A stretch of DNA of 64,000 nucleotides, taken from Desulfoluna butyratoxydans. Lineage in GTDB: Bacteria > Desulfobacterota > Desulfobacteria > Desulfobacterales > Desulfolunaceae. Each line of letters opens with the position of its first letter. The stretch's first letter is position 1. Positions 42,940-52,190 of the stretch are shown here, piece after piece. The notes beneath the pieces were generated by a model, which worked only from the letters and a program-made list of their open reading frames with translations, did not search any database and was not told the DNA's origin. The position numbers were made by a program, and so were the translations under genes. The stretch spans positions 372,001 through 436,000 of the forward strand of contig NZ_CAADHO010000003.1 of assembly GCF_900699765.1 (NCBI RefSeq). The letters run 5' to 3'.

Positions 42940-44571
42940 TTATATGCTGAATGTGGCGATTCTTTTTTTGAGGCGAGTGCCGATGTCTGCCAGGGCATCG
43001 GCGTCCCGTCCCACGGAGACGGCTGTTTGAAGGATATCCCGGGAGGCTCCGTCGATTTCCGAGATATCCCCTGCGATCTCCTGGGCGGCGATGGTGCCTT
43101 CGGCCAGGTTGCCGTTGACTCCCTCAATGCGTCCGGAGGTTCGGGCCAGGCGCCCCACAACCTCCCGGGTGGCGGCGGACTGCTGGTCCACGGCTGCGGC
43201 GATGTCGGAGATGATGGTGTCGATGTCGTGGATAATCTGAGCGATGTCCTCGATGCCTTCTGCCGTGATCCGGGTGGTTTTTTGCATGCCCGACAGGTGA
43301 TCGTGGATGCCCAGGGTGGCTTCGGCGGTCTGCTTGGACAGGGCTTTGATTTCATTGGCCACCACGGCAAACCCTTTGCCCGCGGCACCGGCCCTGGAGG
43401 CTTCGATGGTGGCGTTTAAGGCCAGAAGATTGGTCTGATTGGATATTTCGGTGATGGTTTCGGCCACGTGGCTGATGTCCGTTGCCGATTGGGTGAGTTC
43501 CCGGATCCTCGACGATGAGGAACCGGCGGTGGATACGGCGCGCTCCGAAATGGAGCTCGCTTTTTTTGTTTTGGCGGCGATGTTGTCCATTGCAGCCTGC
43601 ATTTCCTCGGTGGCCACAGCCACCCGTGTGAGGTTGGCCGTGGCTTCTTCGGAGGCCGTGACGATGGCACTTAAGGTGGCGCTCATCTGGGCCCCTGCCG
43701 CTGCAACGGTGCCGGAGCGGTTGGCGGTGCTTTCAGCGCTGCGTGTCATGGTACCGGAGATGGCGTCCAGGTTGGCCGAGGCAGAGACCAGGGCGTCTGT
43801 CTCCCTGGACACCTCGCCGACAATGGCGTGGATGTTGCCCACAAAGACGTTGAACCAGTGGGCCAGTTTGCCGATCTCATCCCGGTTTTTCACGGGGAGG
43901 CGGACGGTGAGGTTGCCGTCCTTTGAGGCGATGTCTTCCAGGGCCCCGGAGAGCACCCGCACCGGCTGCACCAGTTTTTTGATGAGAACGCTACCCAAAA
44001 GCACCAGGCTGGAGATGACCACGATTCCTACGCCCAGGTTCAAGCGCCTGGACCGCGTGATGAGGGTTTGTTTCCTGTTTTTTTCCCGTGCTGCGATATC
44101 GCCTGTGATCGTCTGGCAGGACCGTGCATGGGCGACCATGACCGGCTCCAGCTCGGTTTTTCGCACCTGGTAATCCGGGGTGCCGTAAAGGGTGGTCAAA
44201 TGACGGAAGTCGGTGATGTAAGAGTGGATTTCCCCTGTGGCCCGGGCAAGGGGCTCCCGGTACACCGCAGGCACCGTGCGGCCTGCACGGTCCAGAAGCT
44301 CCAGAATGATCTTGCAGTGGGCTTCCCATTTTTCCAGGGAGTTTTTTGTGTCCTTGCCATGGGCCGTGAACCCGCGAAGCTGAAAGTTTTTCTCCTGCCG
44401 CCTGCACTCCAGGATGCGGGTGTTCATTCCCTCCAGGAGTCCCAGGGTTTGGTCGATGGCAACGATCCCACCCATGGCCAGGTTGGAATGGATGCAGATA
44501 ATGGAAACGCCCACCGTTATACCGATGAGCAGGACGACCGCTTTTTGCCTGATGGTAAGCTGTTTTGGCAT
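42940..44571 (-). CDS. Methyl-accepting chemotaxis protein
   Basis: The 543-residue receptor has an N-terminal membrane helix ([19 protein letters not shown]) and a periplasmic helical sensor of about 150 residues. A second membrane helix ([18 protein letters not shown]) leads to a HAMP domain and a cytoplasmic signalling domain with the hairpin tip [20 protein letters not shown] and [15 protein letters not shown]. No CheR-binding pentapeptide is present at the C-terminus (KKRIATFSI). The start at 44571 has GGGAG upstream; the frame is open seven codons further. The sensor resembles four-helix or HBM-type bundles. The ligand is unknown. Confidence 0.92.
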   Translation of the reverse strand: MPKQLTIRQKAVVLLIGITVGVSIICIHSNLAMGGIVAIDQTLGLLEGMNTRILECRRQEKNFQLRGFTAHGKDTKNSLEKWEAHCKIILELLDRAGRTVPAVYREPLARATGEIHSYITDFRHLTTLYGTPDYQVRKTELEPVMVAHARSCQTITGDIAAREKNRKQTLITRSRRLNLGVGIVVISSLVLLGSVLIKKLVQPVRVLSGALEDIASKDGNLTVRLPVKNRDEIGKLAHWFNVFVGNIHAIVGEVSRETDALVSASANLDAISGTMTRSAESTANRSGTVAAAGAQMSATLSAIVTASEEATANLTRVAVATEEMQAAMDNIAAKTKKASSISERAVSTAGSSSSRIRELTQSATDISHVAETITEISNQTNLLALNATIEASRAGAAGKGFAVVANEIKALSKQTAEATLGIHDHLSGMQKTTRITAEGIEDIAQIIHDIDTIISDIAAAVDQQSAATREVVGRLARTSGRIEGVNGNLAEGTIAAQEIAGDISEIDGASRDILQTAVSVGRDADALADIGTRLKKRIATFSI

Positions 44572-45114
44572 GTGTATCTCTCCCATGGTCAATCATCATT
44601 TCTTTCATGTCTCACGATTGACCAGTGAGCAAGTTGCATACCAAGGGCGGGCATGGCTTTTGCGGATGGAAGTGACGTGAAATAAGGGGCTAATCGAGGC
44701 GTACGGCATGTACCTTGGGTGACTGCGGGATTTATCTGTCAGGAGGATTGGCAGGGTGTAAAGATGAGCGGCATAGCTGTTGGAAAAACGCCGGGCGCGA
44801 TTTATGAACTCATGTGATGGGCCTTACCCCGGGGAAGGAAGGGTGAGGCCAGATCCAAGCTGGGGCATTGGCCCGTGATGCCGGAGACCGTGCGGTTAAA
44901 TCGCCAGTGGGCACATAGCGACAACGTATCCTGTTTCTTCGACGCGTGTGAGCCAGCCCGCGCAAACCATCAGCGTTTCTGTCGGTCGAAGCCCGGGCCG
45001 AAGGCCCTTGCGCTTTGGCCCGAGGAACGAGGGACAAAACGCAAGGGCAATCAGCTTTTGAGGTGTTTTAGCGATCGTGGCTTCGCCACCCTGGCCGCCG
45101 GAGGCGGGGTATTA
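44572..45114. other. Intergenic region with R1 repeat
   Basis: No gene is seen in these 543 bases. A full R1 repeat occupies 44891-45105. A short open frame on the minus strand across the repeat (44810-45037) resembles one across the second copy, but only because the repeats are alike. Confidence 0.65.
44891..45105 (+). repeat. Dispersed repeat R1, full copy 1
   Basis: It starts TGCGGTTAAATCG, contains GCGACAACGTATCCTGTT, GTGAGCCAGCCCGC and CCTTGCGCTTTGGCCCGAGG, and ends GCCGCCGGAGGC. It matches 48860-49055 along almost the whole length, with an extra stretch before the last motif. Partial copies lie at 201-248 and 46647-46689. Confidence 0.9.
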
Positions 45115-45744
45115 TTAAATCCAGCCCAGACCCCCGAAGACGGCTGCGCAGGCAAAATCAAAGGCAAGGATGGAGGAGACCACCTTGACGCGCTGCCGGT
45201 CGGTTTCCATATCGTGGACCCAGAAGGAGACGACGAAGAAGGGGAGGTAGCCGATGAGGAAGATAAAAATGGGGAACTTGATGCTCCACCATGCCCAGTC
45301 CCAGGTGAGGGCCCCGATGGCGTTGAGAACGCATTCCACCACCACGCAGGCCGTGGTGAAGAGGATGATGTAGAAGGACCGGTTGGGAACCCCCAGGATT
45401 TTTTTGTCCTTGTCCGCGGGAAGGCTCTTGACCGCTGCCACGCCCATGACCATGAACATAAAGAGAATTTCAATGTTCCAGCCGATGAGGATGATGTAGC
45501 TGGAGTCGGCCGGGGCTCCCCACACCGGGGCGTATCCGGTGAAGTGAAAGACCAGGGCGTTCCAGAGTTCGTTAAAGAAATCCATGCCGATGAAGGCAAG
45601 TCCCGCCAGGACCACCTTCCAGTTTTCCTTGCCCATCTCCACGGAGTAGACATAGATGACAAGAAGAAGGATCGGAATCATGGTCCATTGAAAGTTGGCT
45701 GTGTCCCTCAGGGCGGCGAGCCCCTGCTGAGCGGCCGGTGTCAT
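45115..45744 (-). CDS. Polytopic membrane protein of unknown function
   Basis: The 209-residue protein has about six membrane segments, for example TMIPILLLVIYVYSVEMG, SFYIILFTTACVVVECVLNA and FPIFIFLIGYLPFFVVSFWV. It is rich in Trp and Phe, with charged residues such as EMGKENWK and HDMETDRQR near membrane borders. AGGAGG precedes the ATG at good spacing, so it is clearly translated. Not recognised. It lies alone, followed by an R1 repeat. Confidence 0.7.
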   Translation of the reverse strand: MTPAAQQGLAALRDTANFQWTMIPILLLVIYVYSVEMGKENWKVVLAGLAFIGMDFFNELWNALVFHFTGYAPVWGAPADSSYIILIGWNIEILFMFMVMGVAAVKSLPADKDKKILGVPNRSFYIILFTTACVVVECVLNAIGALTWDWAWWSIKFPIFIFLIGYLPFFVVSFWVHDMETDRQRVKVVSSILAFDFACAAVFGGLGWI

Positions 45745-45878
45745 AGGCTGGTCCTCCTTGATTTACTTTGTGATGAAAGAATGGATGTAAGATATCCCAT
45801 GGTTATCGGTGTTCAGGGCTGGGTGTCAATGAAAAAATGAACAAAATGATATTATGTTCATTTTTTGTGCTTTTGCTT

Positions 45879-46268
45879 TCAGCCTTTTTTCACGCGAAGC
45901 AGGGTCCACTCCACGTGGTGGGCGTCCTTGATGTCCACCGGAACCTTGTCTTTGAGGGTGGCCTTGAAGGCCTTTTTTTTCATGGGAGGGATGGTGCATC
46001 GAATCTTGGCGCTGCCCAGGGGCTCACCAAAGACGTTGCAGAACGAGATCTCGGCGGTGAGGGAAATTTTCTGTCGGGTGGTGTTTTCAATAACCCCCGA
46101 TGCTTTGGGCCGGTATGTTTCCGCCCCCGAAGGCGGTGGTGTGAGGGCCAGGCGATCGTAGGACAGGTCCCGGTTGATGGTGCCCCGGGTAAAAAATGCC
46201 GCGGCAGGGGACGCATGCATCAGGCCGATGACGAGGCAGAGAGCCAGAACGGACAGGGCGCGTTTCAT
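45879..46268 (-). CDS. Small exported protein of unknown function
   Basis: The 129-residue product has a signal peptide (MKRALSVLALCLVIGLMHAS, then PAAAF). The mature part of about 105 residues looks all-beta: IENTTRQKISLTAEISFCNVF, then GEPLGSAKIRCTIPPMKKKAF. This resembles FxLYD-type or other small immunoglobulin-like periplasmic domains. AAAGGAG precedes the ATG at 46268; the open frame upstream lies in low-complexity DNA. Not recognised by name. Confidence 0.65.
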   Translation of the reverse strand: MKRALSVLALCLVIGLMHASPAAAFFTRGTINRDLSYDRLALTPPPSGAETYRPKASGVIENTTRQKISLTAEISFCNVFGEPLGSAKIRCTIPPMKKKAFKATLKDKVPVDIKDAHHVEWTLLRVKKG

Positions 46269-46723
46269 GGTGACTCCTTTGATGTGGGAAATAGGGCAGG
46301 GGGGCTTTTTTAAAATGAGGGGGATGTGATGAAAGAGGTAACATGAAGCGTGGCGTTGGGCAAGGGGAATGGTTATCCGTGAATAGTGAGTGGTAAGTAG
46401 TGAATAGAAAAGCAAAAATGCAAAGGCTGGAATAGTGGTGAATGGGGCATAGACGACAGGTGGAAGGGGGCGTGTGCGCACCGCTGAAAAAAAACGTTCA
46501 TCAAACCCCTTGGGTTCGAAGGATGATTGCCTCGCAGCGTGTGAATGGAATTATGAGATAAGCTTATCCTGCAAAGGCAGTCGCCAGATGTCATACCTCA
46601 CGCGAATGCCCTGAAATCTCATACAGAACAATGACCTTCATGCATTCGCAACCAGCTTTCGATGTGGCACACCTCGCCGCCGGAGGCTGTTTTTTTCATC
46701 TATTTTGCTCTTATGAGAACACT
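46269..46723. other. Intergenic region with low-complexity DNA and partial R1 repeat
   Basis: No gene is seen in these 455 bases. Positions 46376-46412 are degenerate GTGAATAGT/GTAAGTAGT-like sequence, and 46647-46689 is a partial R1 copy followed by seven T residues. Confidence 0.6.
46647..46689 (+). repeat. Partial copy of dispersed repeat R1
   Basis: AGCTTTCGATGTGGCACACC followed by TCGCCGCCGGAGGC matches the right end of R1 (49022-49055) with few changes. It is followed by a T-rich run and lies downstream of rbsK. Confidence 0.8.
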
Positions 46724-47650
46724 CTACCTTTGCTTTCGGAGAAAATCCTCTGTTTCGGTGCGTGTGGGAATGGAGGTCTGGGCACCCATGCGCGTCACCG
46801 AGAGGGCGGCTGCGGCGTGGGCAAAGGTGACGGCTTCGGCGAGCGGCTCGCCCCTTTGCAGGGCCGCCATGAGGGCTCCGTTGAAGGTGTCCCCGGCGGC
46901 GGTGGTGTCCACGGGGGTGACGTGGAATCCGGGGACCACGGCACCCCTGCCCTTGGCACTCACAAAGGCGCCTTTGGAGCCTAAGGTGATGATGGCCGTG
47001 TCCACCCCCATGTCGTGGAGGCAGGCAGCGGCTTCCATGGCGCTGGCAGCGTCGTGGATGGTGATGCCGGTGAGGGAAGCGGCCTCGGTTTCGTTGGGGG
47101 TGATCATGGCAAGGTGTTTTAAGAGCTCCTTGGGAAGGGGCCGGGCCGGGGCCGGGTTCAGGGCCACGGGTACCCCTGCCTTTTTTGCCTCTTCCGCAGC
47201 CATGATCACCGTTTCCATGGGCGTTTCCAGCTGCATGAGAAGGGCCGAGGCCCTTTGGATGAGGCCCAGGTGCGGGGCCAGGCGTTCAGGCGTCAGGCAG
47301 GCGTTGGCCTCGGGCGAGATGCCGATGCAGTTTTCCCCGTTTTCCGCCACAAAGATCATGGCCATGCCCGTGGGCATGGCCTCCTCGGTCATCACCCCCT
47401 GGATGTCCATGCCTTTGGCCTGAAAGGCATCCCTCATGCGACGTCCAAAGTCGTCTTCCCCCACACAGGCGATAAAGGCGGTCCTCGCCCCGAGCCGCAC
47501 GGCCGCCACTGCCTGGTTCGCCCCCTTGCCCCCGGGCACCACCCGATACCCGTGGCCCGTCACCGTCTCCCCGGGCCGGGGAAGCTCTTTAACCTGCAAT
47601 ATATGATCGGCGTTGACACTGCCCAACACAACCAACGGCTTATCTCTCAT
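46724..47650 (-). CDS. rbsK: Ribokinase
   Basis: The 308-residue PfkB-family kinase phosphorylates ribose to ribose-5-phosphate. It has the N-terminal motif GSVNADHILQV, the GG hinge in VVPGGKGANQAVAAVRLGA, the region ITPNETEA and the C-terminal catalytic motif DTTAAGDTFNGAL with the base Asp. GGGAGAG precedes the ATG. It is the last gene of rbsDACBK, in the same order as E. coli, and is separated from rbsB by 278 bases of repeats. Confidence 0.95.
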   Translation of the reverse strand: MRDKPLVVLGSVNADHILQVKELPRPGETVTGHGYRVVPGGKGANQAVAAVRLGARTAFIACVGEDDFGRRMRDAFQAKGMDIQGVMTEEAMPTGMAMIFVAENGENCIGISPEANACLTPERLAPHLGLIQRASALLMQLETPMETVIMAAEEAKKAGVPVALNPAPARPLPKELLKHLAMITPNETEAASLTGITIHDAASAMEAAACLHDMGVDTAIITLGSKGAFVSAKGRGAVVPGFHVTPVDTTAAGDTFNGALMAALQRGEPLAEAVTFAHAAAALSVTRMGAQTSIPTRTETEDFLRKQR

Positions 47651-47734
47651 CCCATATCTCTCCCACGTATTGAACGTAAAAGCTGGCTTTCTATGGTTAA
47701 AGTCGGCTCAAAAATCCAGCCTCCGGCGGCCAGG

Positions 47735-47809
47735 TGGGGGCACCTGGAAACCCTGTGGCGAATGCATGGAGGCAGACACCATGCGAAGGCTTTCGGGGCA
47801 TTCGCGTGG
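47735..47809. repeat. Dispersed repeat R4, copy 2
   Basis: It shares GAAACCCTGTGGCGAATGCA and flanking sequence with 26241-26314, and is preceded by GCCTCCGGCGGCC. Confidence 0.65.
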
Positions 47810-47860
47810 TGTGTGACATGTGGCAGCCGTTTCTGCCGGAGAGGCCCATTTTATTTACAA

Positions 47861-47922
47861 AACCTGTTTGTCAAACTTTTCAAAAGTTTGGCCCCCGGCA
47901 GGGCCGCCGGAGGCATGCTTTT
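47861..47922 (-). repeat. Dispersed repeat R2, copy 2 (inverted)
   Basis: Reverse complement of 42703-42761 with few mismatches. It contains the perfect palindrome AAACTTTTCAAAAGTTT and ends GCCGCCGGAGGCATGC. Confidence 0.88.
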
Positions 47923-47928
47923 GGTTTT

Positions 47929-48810
47929 TTACTCCGTAATGACCTTCAACGGCACGGGGATGTACGGATCCACGGCGTTGCCTTTGAGGACGCCCACAGC
48001 GGTTTCCACGCCCAGGGCGCCGATGAGGGCGGGTTGCTGGGCGATGGTGGCGGCCATGTCGCCGCGCTGGACGGCTTTGATGCCGTCGTCGGTGCCGTCA
48101 AAGCCCACGACCAGGGCTTTTTTATTGGCTGCCTGGAGGGCGCGGATGGCGCCTAAGGCCATTTCATCGTTCTGGGCGAAGACGGCCTGGACATCTCCGT
48201 GGGCGGCCAGGAGGTTCTCCATGACGTTGAGGCCTTTGGTGCGGTCGAAGTCAGCGGGCTGGCTGGCGATGATGGTGAGCCCGTTTGCTTTGGCGGATGT
48301 GAGGAACCCTTTGCCCCGGTCCCGGGCCGCGGAGGTGCCTGCCAGGCCTTCGAGCTGGATCACCTTGGCCCCTTTGCCCAGTCTGGCTGCGATGAAGTCA
48401 CCTGCCATGGCGCCTCCCTGGACGTTGTCCGAGGCGATGTGGCTGGACACCTTGCCCCGGCTGGCGCCCCGGTCAAGGGTGAGGACGGGGATCTTGGTTC
48501 TGTTGATCATGCGGATGGCATTGGAGACCGCATCGGAGTCCGTGGGGTTGATGAGGATGGCTTTGACGCCCCGGACCGAGAGGTCCTCCACGTTGGCCAG
48601 CTCTTTGCTGGGGTCGTTCTGGGAATCCAGCACGATGAGGGAGACGCCCAGCTCGGCGGCTTTTTTCTCTGCCCCGTCTTTCATGGTGACGAAAAACGGA
48701 TTGTTGAGGGTGGAGACCACCAGGGCCAGGGTGTCTTTGGCCAGGGCCGGGGCAGAGATCCCCAGTACCACGATAAGGGCTGTGATCAAACCGGTTGTTT
48801 TTTTCATCAT
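47929..48810 (-). CDS. rbsB: Ribose ABC transporter periplasmic binding protein
   Basis: The 293-residue protein has a signal peptide ([19 protein letters not shown], then APALA). The fold is of the ribose-binding class: [61 protein letters not shown] and [10 protein letters not shown], all close to E. coli RbsB. AAGGAG precedes the start. It delivers ribose to RbsA/RbsC. It is separated from rbsC by an R1 repeat, which may help set different mRNA levels for the binding protein. Confidence 0.95.
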   Translation of the reverse strand: MMKKTTGLITALIVVLGISAPALAKDTLALVVSTLNNPFFVTMKDGAEKKAAELGVSLIVLDSQNDPSKELANVEDLSVRGVKAILINPTDSDAVSNAIRMINRTKIPVLTLDRGASRGKVSSHIASDNVQGGAMAGDFIAARLGKGAKVIQLEGLAGTSAARDRGKGFLTSAKANGLTIIASQPADFDRTKGLNVMENLLAAHGDVQAVFAQNDEMALGAIRALQAANKKALVVGFDGTDDGIKAVQRGDMAATIAQQPALIGALGVETAVGVLKGNAVDPYIPVPLKVITE

Positions 48811-49062
48811 GAAACTCCTTGGTAATGATTTTTTTTCGTTTCCAGGCGGCCGGAGGCAATGCGGTTAAATCGACAATGGACAGGTAGCGACAACGTATCC
48901 TGTTACATCGAAGCTTGTGAGCCAGCCCGCACAAACCATCAGCATTTATGTCGGGCGATGCCCGCGTCGAAGGCCCTTGCGCTTTGGCCCGAGGAACGAG
49001 GGACAAAGCGCAAGGGCAATCAGCTTTCGAGGTGGCTCACCTCGCCGCCGGAGGCGTTTTTT
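48811..49062. other. rbsC-rbsB spacer filled with R1 repeat
   Basis: The 252-base spacer is almost wholly the R1 repeat (48860-49055). No gene is seen. Confidence 0.75.
48860..49055 (+). repeat. Dispersed repeat R1, full copy 2
   Basis: Matches 44891-45105. The right end carries the hairpin CGAGGTG-GCT-CACCTCG and GCCGCCGGAGGC. A second GCCGGAGGC flanks the left end at 48850-48857. Confidence 0.9.
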
Positions 49063-50040
49063 CTATGTCTTGCTGCGGGTATCCACCAGGACTGCCAGGA
49101 GGATCACCACGGCTTTGGCGATCATTTGGTAGTAGGAGGAGACGTCCAGCAGGTTGAGGGCGTTGTTGAGGAACCCGATGATAAGAGCGCCGATGAGGGT
49201 TCCCATGATGGTGCCTTTGCCTCCCATGAGGCTGGTGCCGCCCAGGACCACGGCGGCGATGGCGTCCAGTTCGTAGCCTGCCCCTGCGGTGGGTTGTGCC
49301 GAGGAGAGGCGGGAGGTGATGATGAGTCCGGCCAGGGCGGCGAGGAAGCCGCAGATGGCGTAGACCGTGATCTTGACACGGTCGGTGTTGATGCCGGAGA
49401 GGCGCGTTGCTTCTTCGTTGCCACCCAGGGCGTAGATGTAGCGGCCCAGGCGTGTGTGGTTGAGGAGGTACCAGGCCAGGCCGAAGGTGGCGGCCATGAT
49501 CCAGACGGGAACCGGGATGCCCAGGAGGTAGCCGGTGCCGATGGCGGAAAAAGCGTCTGCGGTGTCTGTGAAGCCGGTGGAGATGGGGCGTCCGTCGGTG
49601 TAGACGAGGGTGAGGCCCCGGACCAGGGTCATGGCCACGAGGGTGGCGATGAAGGCCTGGACCCGGCCTTTGGCGATGATGATGCCGCTGACGGCTCCCA
49701 CGGCGGTGCCTGTGGCAAGGGCGGCCGCCACGCAGAGGGGGACGGGAAGTTCCATGGCGATGAGACGGGCCCCCACGGCGCCTGAAAGGGCCAGGATGGA
49801 GCCCACGGACAGGTCGATGCCCGCGGTGAGGATCACCAGGGTCATGCCCACTGCCATGATGGCGTTTACGGCGGTCTGGCGCAGGATGTTGAGGAGGTTT
49901 GCCAGGGTAAAGAAGTTGGGGCTTAAAAAGGAGACGATGATAATCATCACCAGAAGGGCGATGAGGGATTTCTGCTCGATGATCCGGTCCTTTAAGGACG
50001 GTCGCCCGACTGTCCGGGCCTTTTTTTCGTTGGGGGTCAT
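49063..50040 (-). CDS. rbsC: Ribose ABC transporter permease
   Basis: The 325-residue permease has about ten hydrophobic segments with RbsC landmarks: [39 protein letters not shown], and [20 protein letters not shown] followed by KGTIMGTL. It forms the channel of the ribose importer. The ATG overlaps the rbsA stop by four bases (50037-50040). Confidence 0.95.
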   Translation of the reverse strand: MTPNEKKARTVGRPSLKDRIIEQKSLIALLVMIIIVSFLSPNFFTLANLLNILRQTAVNAIMAVGMTLVILTAGIDLSVGSILALSGAVGARLIAMELPVPLCVAAALATGTAVGAVSGIIIAKGRVQAFIATLVAMTLVRGLTLVYTDGRPISTGFTDTADAFSAIGTGYLLGIPVPVWIMAATFGLAWYLLNHTRLGRYIYALGGNEEATRLSGINTDRVKITVYAICGFLAALAGLIITSRLSSAQPTAGAGYELDAIAAVVLGGTSLMGGKGTIMGTLIGALIIGFLNNALNLLDVSSYYQMIAKAVVILLAVLVDTRSKT

Positions 50041-51542
50041 GGGGCGTCGGTCTCCGTTCGGCCCACGGCGCAGGCCATGATGAGTTCCTGGGTGGCGTCT
50101 TCTGCGCTGAATTCGCCGGTGACGCGGCCCTGGTGCATCACGATGATGCGATCGCTCATGCCCAGGATCTCGGGCATCTCCGAGGAGATGAGGAGGATGC
50201 TCATCCCCTCTTTTTTAAAGGTGTTGATGAGCTGGTAGATCTCTTTTTTCGCGCCCACGTCCACGCCCCGGGTGGGCTCGTCCAGGATGAGCACCTTGGG
50301 GCGTGTCATGAGGCCTTTGGCGATGGCCACCTTCTGCTGGTTGCCGCCGGAGAGGTTGCCCACGGCCTGGTTCCGGCTCGGGGTCTTGACGGCGAAGCTC
50401 TGGATGAAGTCGTCCACGGCCCGGCGTTCCGCCTCGTGGTTGAGGCGTCCGGTGGCGGTGCTGAAGGCGTGGAGGGCGGCCAGGGTCATGTTCTCTTTGA
50501 CGCTGAGCATGGCCACCAGGCCGTCGGCTTTGCGGTCTTCGCTGATGTAGGCAACCCCTGCGTCGATGGCGTCTTTGGGGCTTTTGATCTCAAGGGGCGC
50601 GCCAAAAAGTCGGATGGTGCCCCGGGTGACGGGGTTGGCGCCGATGACGGCCCGCATCAGTTCGGTGCGGCCCGAGCCCATGAGCCCGGCCACCCCCAGG
50701 ATTTCGCCGCGCTTTACGGAAAAGGTGGCTCCGTTGACTCCGCAGGCTGCAAGGTCGGTGACCGTGAGGCTTGTTTCTTCGGGGGGTGTCTGGACCCTGG
50801 GGTACTGCTCGTCTAAGCGGCGGCCCACCATCATCTCGATGAGGGTCTCTTCGTCGATGTCCGGCACGGGGCGCTCTGCGATGAATTTTCCGTCCCGGAG
50901 CACGGTCACGTCGTCGCAGATTGCGAAAATCTCGGCCAGGCGGTGGGAGATGTAGACGATGCCCCGGCCTCCTGCCTTGAGCTCTTCGATGACGGTAAAG
51001 AGGGCCTCGGTCTCCGTGTCTGTGAGGGCGTCGGTGGGTTCGTCCATGATGATGACCCTGGATTCAAAGGAGAGGGCCTTGGCGATTTCCACCATCTGTT
51101 GGGCTCCGATGCCCAGGGTTCCCAGGCGGGTTTTGGCGCTGTGGGGGACCCCGAGCCTTGCCAGGAGGCGGTCTGCCTCGGCGTACATCTCGTGCCAGAG
51201 GATCCGGCCGAAGCGGGATGTTTTTTCCCTTCCCAGAAAGATGTTTTCCGCGATGGTAAGTTCCGGCAGGAGGTTGAGCTCCTGGTGGATGATGCCGATG
51301 CCCGCCTCCTGGGAGTGCCTGGGGCCGGGGAAGGCGACCTTTTTGCCGTCGTAGGTGATCGTCCCTGCGTCGGCCCGGTAGATGCCGGTGAGCACCTTCA
51401 TGAGGGTGGATTTTCCTGCGCCGTTTTCTCCCACAAGGGCCATGACGCGGCCGGGGGTGACGGTGAGGTTCACGCCGTCCAGGGCCTTGACGCCGGGAAA
51501 GCTCTTTTCGATACCCGCAAGGTGCAGGATGGGGTGGGCCAT
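50037..51542 (-). CDS. rbsA: Ribose ABC transporter double-domain ATPase
   Basis: The 501-residue protein has two ABC domains. The first has Walker [26 protein letters not shown] and [12 protein letters not shown]. The second has the divergent [10 protein letters not shown] typical of sugar importers, [15 protein letters not shown] and [12 protein letters not shown]. It powers ribose uptake. The start at 51542 has GGAGAG upstream; an ATG six codons upstream is in frame. Confidence 0.95.
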   Translation of the reverse strand: MAHPILHLAGIEKSFPGVKALDGVNLTVTPGRVMALVGENGAGKSTLMKVLTGIYRADAGTITYDGKKVAFPGPRHSQEAGIGIIHQELNLLPELTIAENIFLGREKTSRFGRILWHEMYAEADRLLARLGVPHSAKTRLGTLGIGAQQMVEIAKALSFESRVIIMDEPTDALTDTETEALFTVIEELKAGGRGIVYISHRLAEIFAICDDVTVLRDGKFIAERPVPDIDEETLIEMMVGRRLDEQYPRVQTPPEETSLTVTDLAACGVNGATFSVKRGEILGVAGLMGSGRTELMRAVIGANPVTRGTIRLFGAPLEIKSPKDAIDAGVAYISEDRKADGLVAMLSVKENMTLAALHAFSTATGRLNHEAERRAVDDFIQSFAVKTPSRNQAVGNLSGGNQQKVAIAKGLMTRPKVLILDEPTRGVDVGAKKEIYQLINTFKKEGMSILLISSEMPEILGMSDRIIVMHQGRVTGEFSAEDATQELIMACAVGRTETDAP

Positions 51543-51770
51543 GGGCTCTCTCCACATCATCGAGGGGGTTGTGTATGAAGCAGCATGTTGCCGTGTTGGG
51601 GAGAGGTCGGGGCAGAAGGGGGGAGGTCACATGGGGTCGGCGCCTGGCACGGCATGGATTGAGTATAGCACAATCCGGTTTTAAAAGAGCGCATCCCCCG
51701 ATGCCTGTCCGCCGAAGCGGATCCGAGACAAGGGCATCGGGGGAGGCGCCAATGGGTCAGAGAAGACTGG
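51543..51770. other. rbsD-rbsA spacer with hairpin
   Basis: No gene is seen. The main feature is the stem-loop at 51695-51743. Confidence 0.6.
51695..51743 (-). other. Intercistronic stem-loop between rbsD and rbsA
   Basis: CCCCCGATGCC...TGTC pairs with GACA...GGGCATCGGGGG across a small bulge, and TCCGC-CGAA-GCGGA forms an inner stem. It has no direct U-tract. It may protect or process the rbsD part of the mRNA. Confidence 0.6.
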
Positions 51771-52190
51771 CTAGAACCGAACCCCAGCCTTGAGGATCAC
51801 GTTGGCGTACGGGGTAAATTCCCCGGTGCGCACCACGGCCCGGCACCGCTTGGTGGCGAGCTTGAAGGCTTCGTGGCGAACGGCCAGCACAGGGATCTCC
51901 CTGCCCTGGGCCTCTTCTTCCTCTTTGAGGAGGGCCATGAAAGCGTCGTGGAGCTCCGGGCTTTTTTCCGGGAACTCTTCGGCCATCTCCACCGAGTCCA
52001 GGGTCATTTCCGAGAGCACGGCCTTGACGGTGTCGATAAATGAGGGGATCCCGCGGCTTAAGGCCAGGTCGATGCGCCGGGTCTCGGCGGGGATGGGCAG
52101 CCCTGCGTCGCAGACGCAGAGTCCGTCCAGGTGTCCGAGTCGTGCCACGGCGTGGCTGAGTTCCGAGTTGATGAGTGTGCCTTTTTTCAT
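51771..52190 (-). CDS. rbsD: D-ribose pyranase
   Basis: The 139-residue protein converts the pyranose to the furanose form of ribose, the form used by ribokinase. Landmarks are MKKGTLINSELSHAVARLGH with the catalytic His of the RbsD family, CDAGLPIP, and the C-terminal VRTGEFTPYANVILKAGV. It is the first gene of the rbs operon, preceded by the promoter at 52213-52241. Confidence 0.95.
   Translation of the reverse strand: MKKGTLINSELSHAVARLGHLDGLCVCDAGLPIPAETRRIDLALSRGIPSFIDTVKAVLSEMTLDSVEMAEEFPEKSPELHDAFMALLKEEEEAQGREIPVLAVRHEAFKLATKRCRAVVRTGEFTPYANVILKAGVRF

Larger units (their letters stand above)
47651..47928. other. rbsB-rbsK spacer filled with repeats
   Basis: The 278-base gap carries R4 copy 2 (47735-47809) and R2 copy 2 (47861-47922). 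No gene or terminator with a U-tract is evident on the minus strand. Confidence 0.7.

Noticed and set aside
44810..49006. Two similar short proteins (opening MSLVPRAKAQGPS) on the minus strand at 44810-45037 and 48473-49006
   Set aside because: Their similarity comes only from both overlapping the R1 DNA repeat. They lack ribosome-binding sites, and the second runs out of the repeat into rbsB in the wrong frame.
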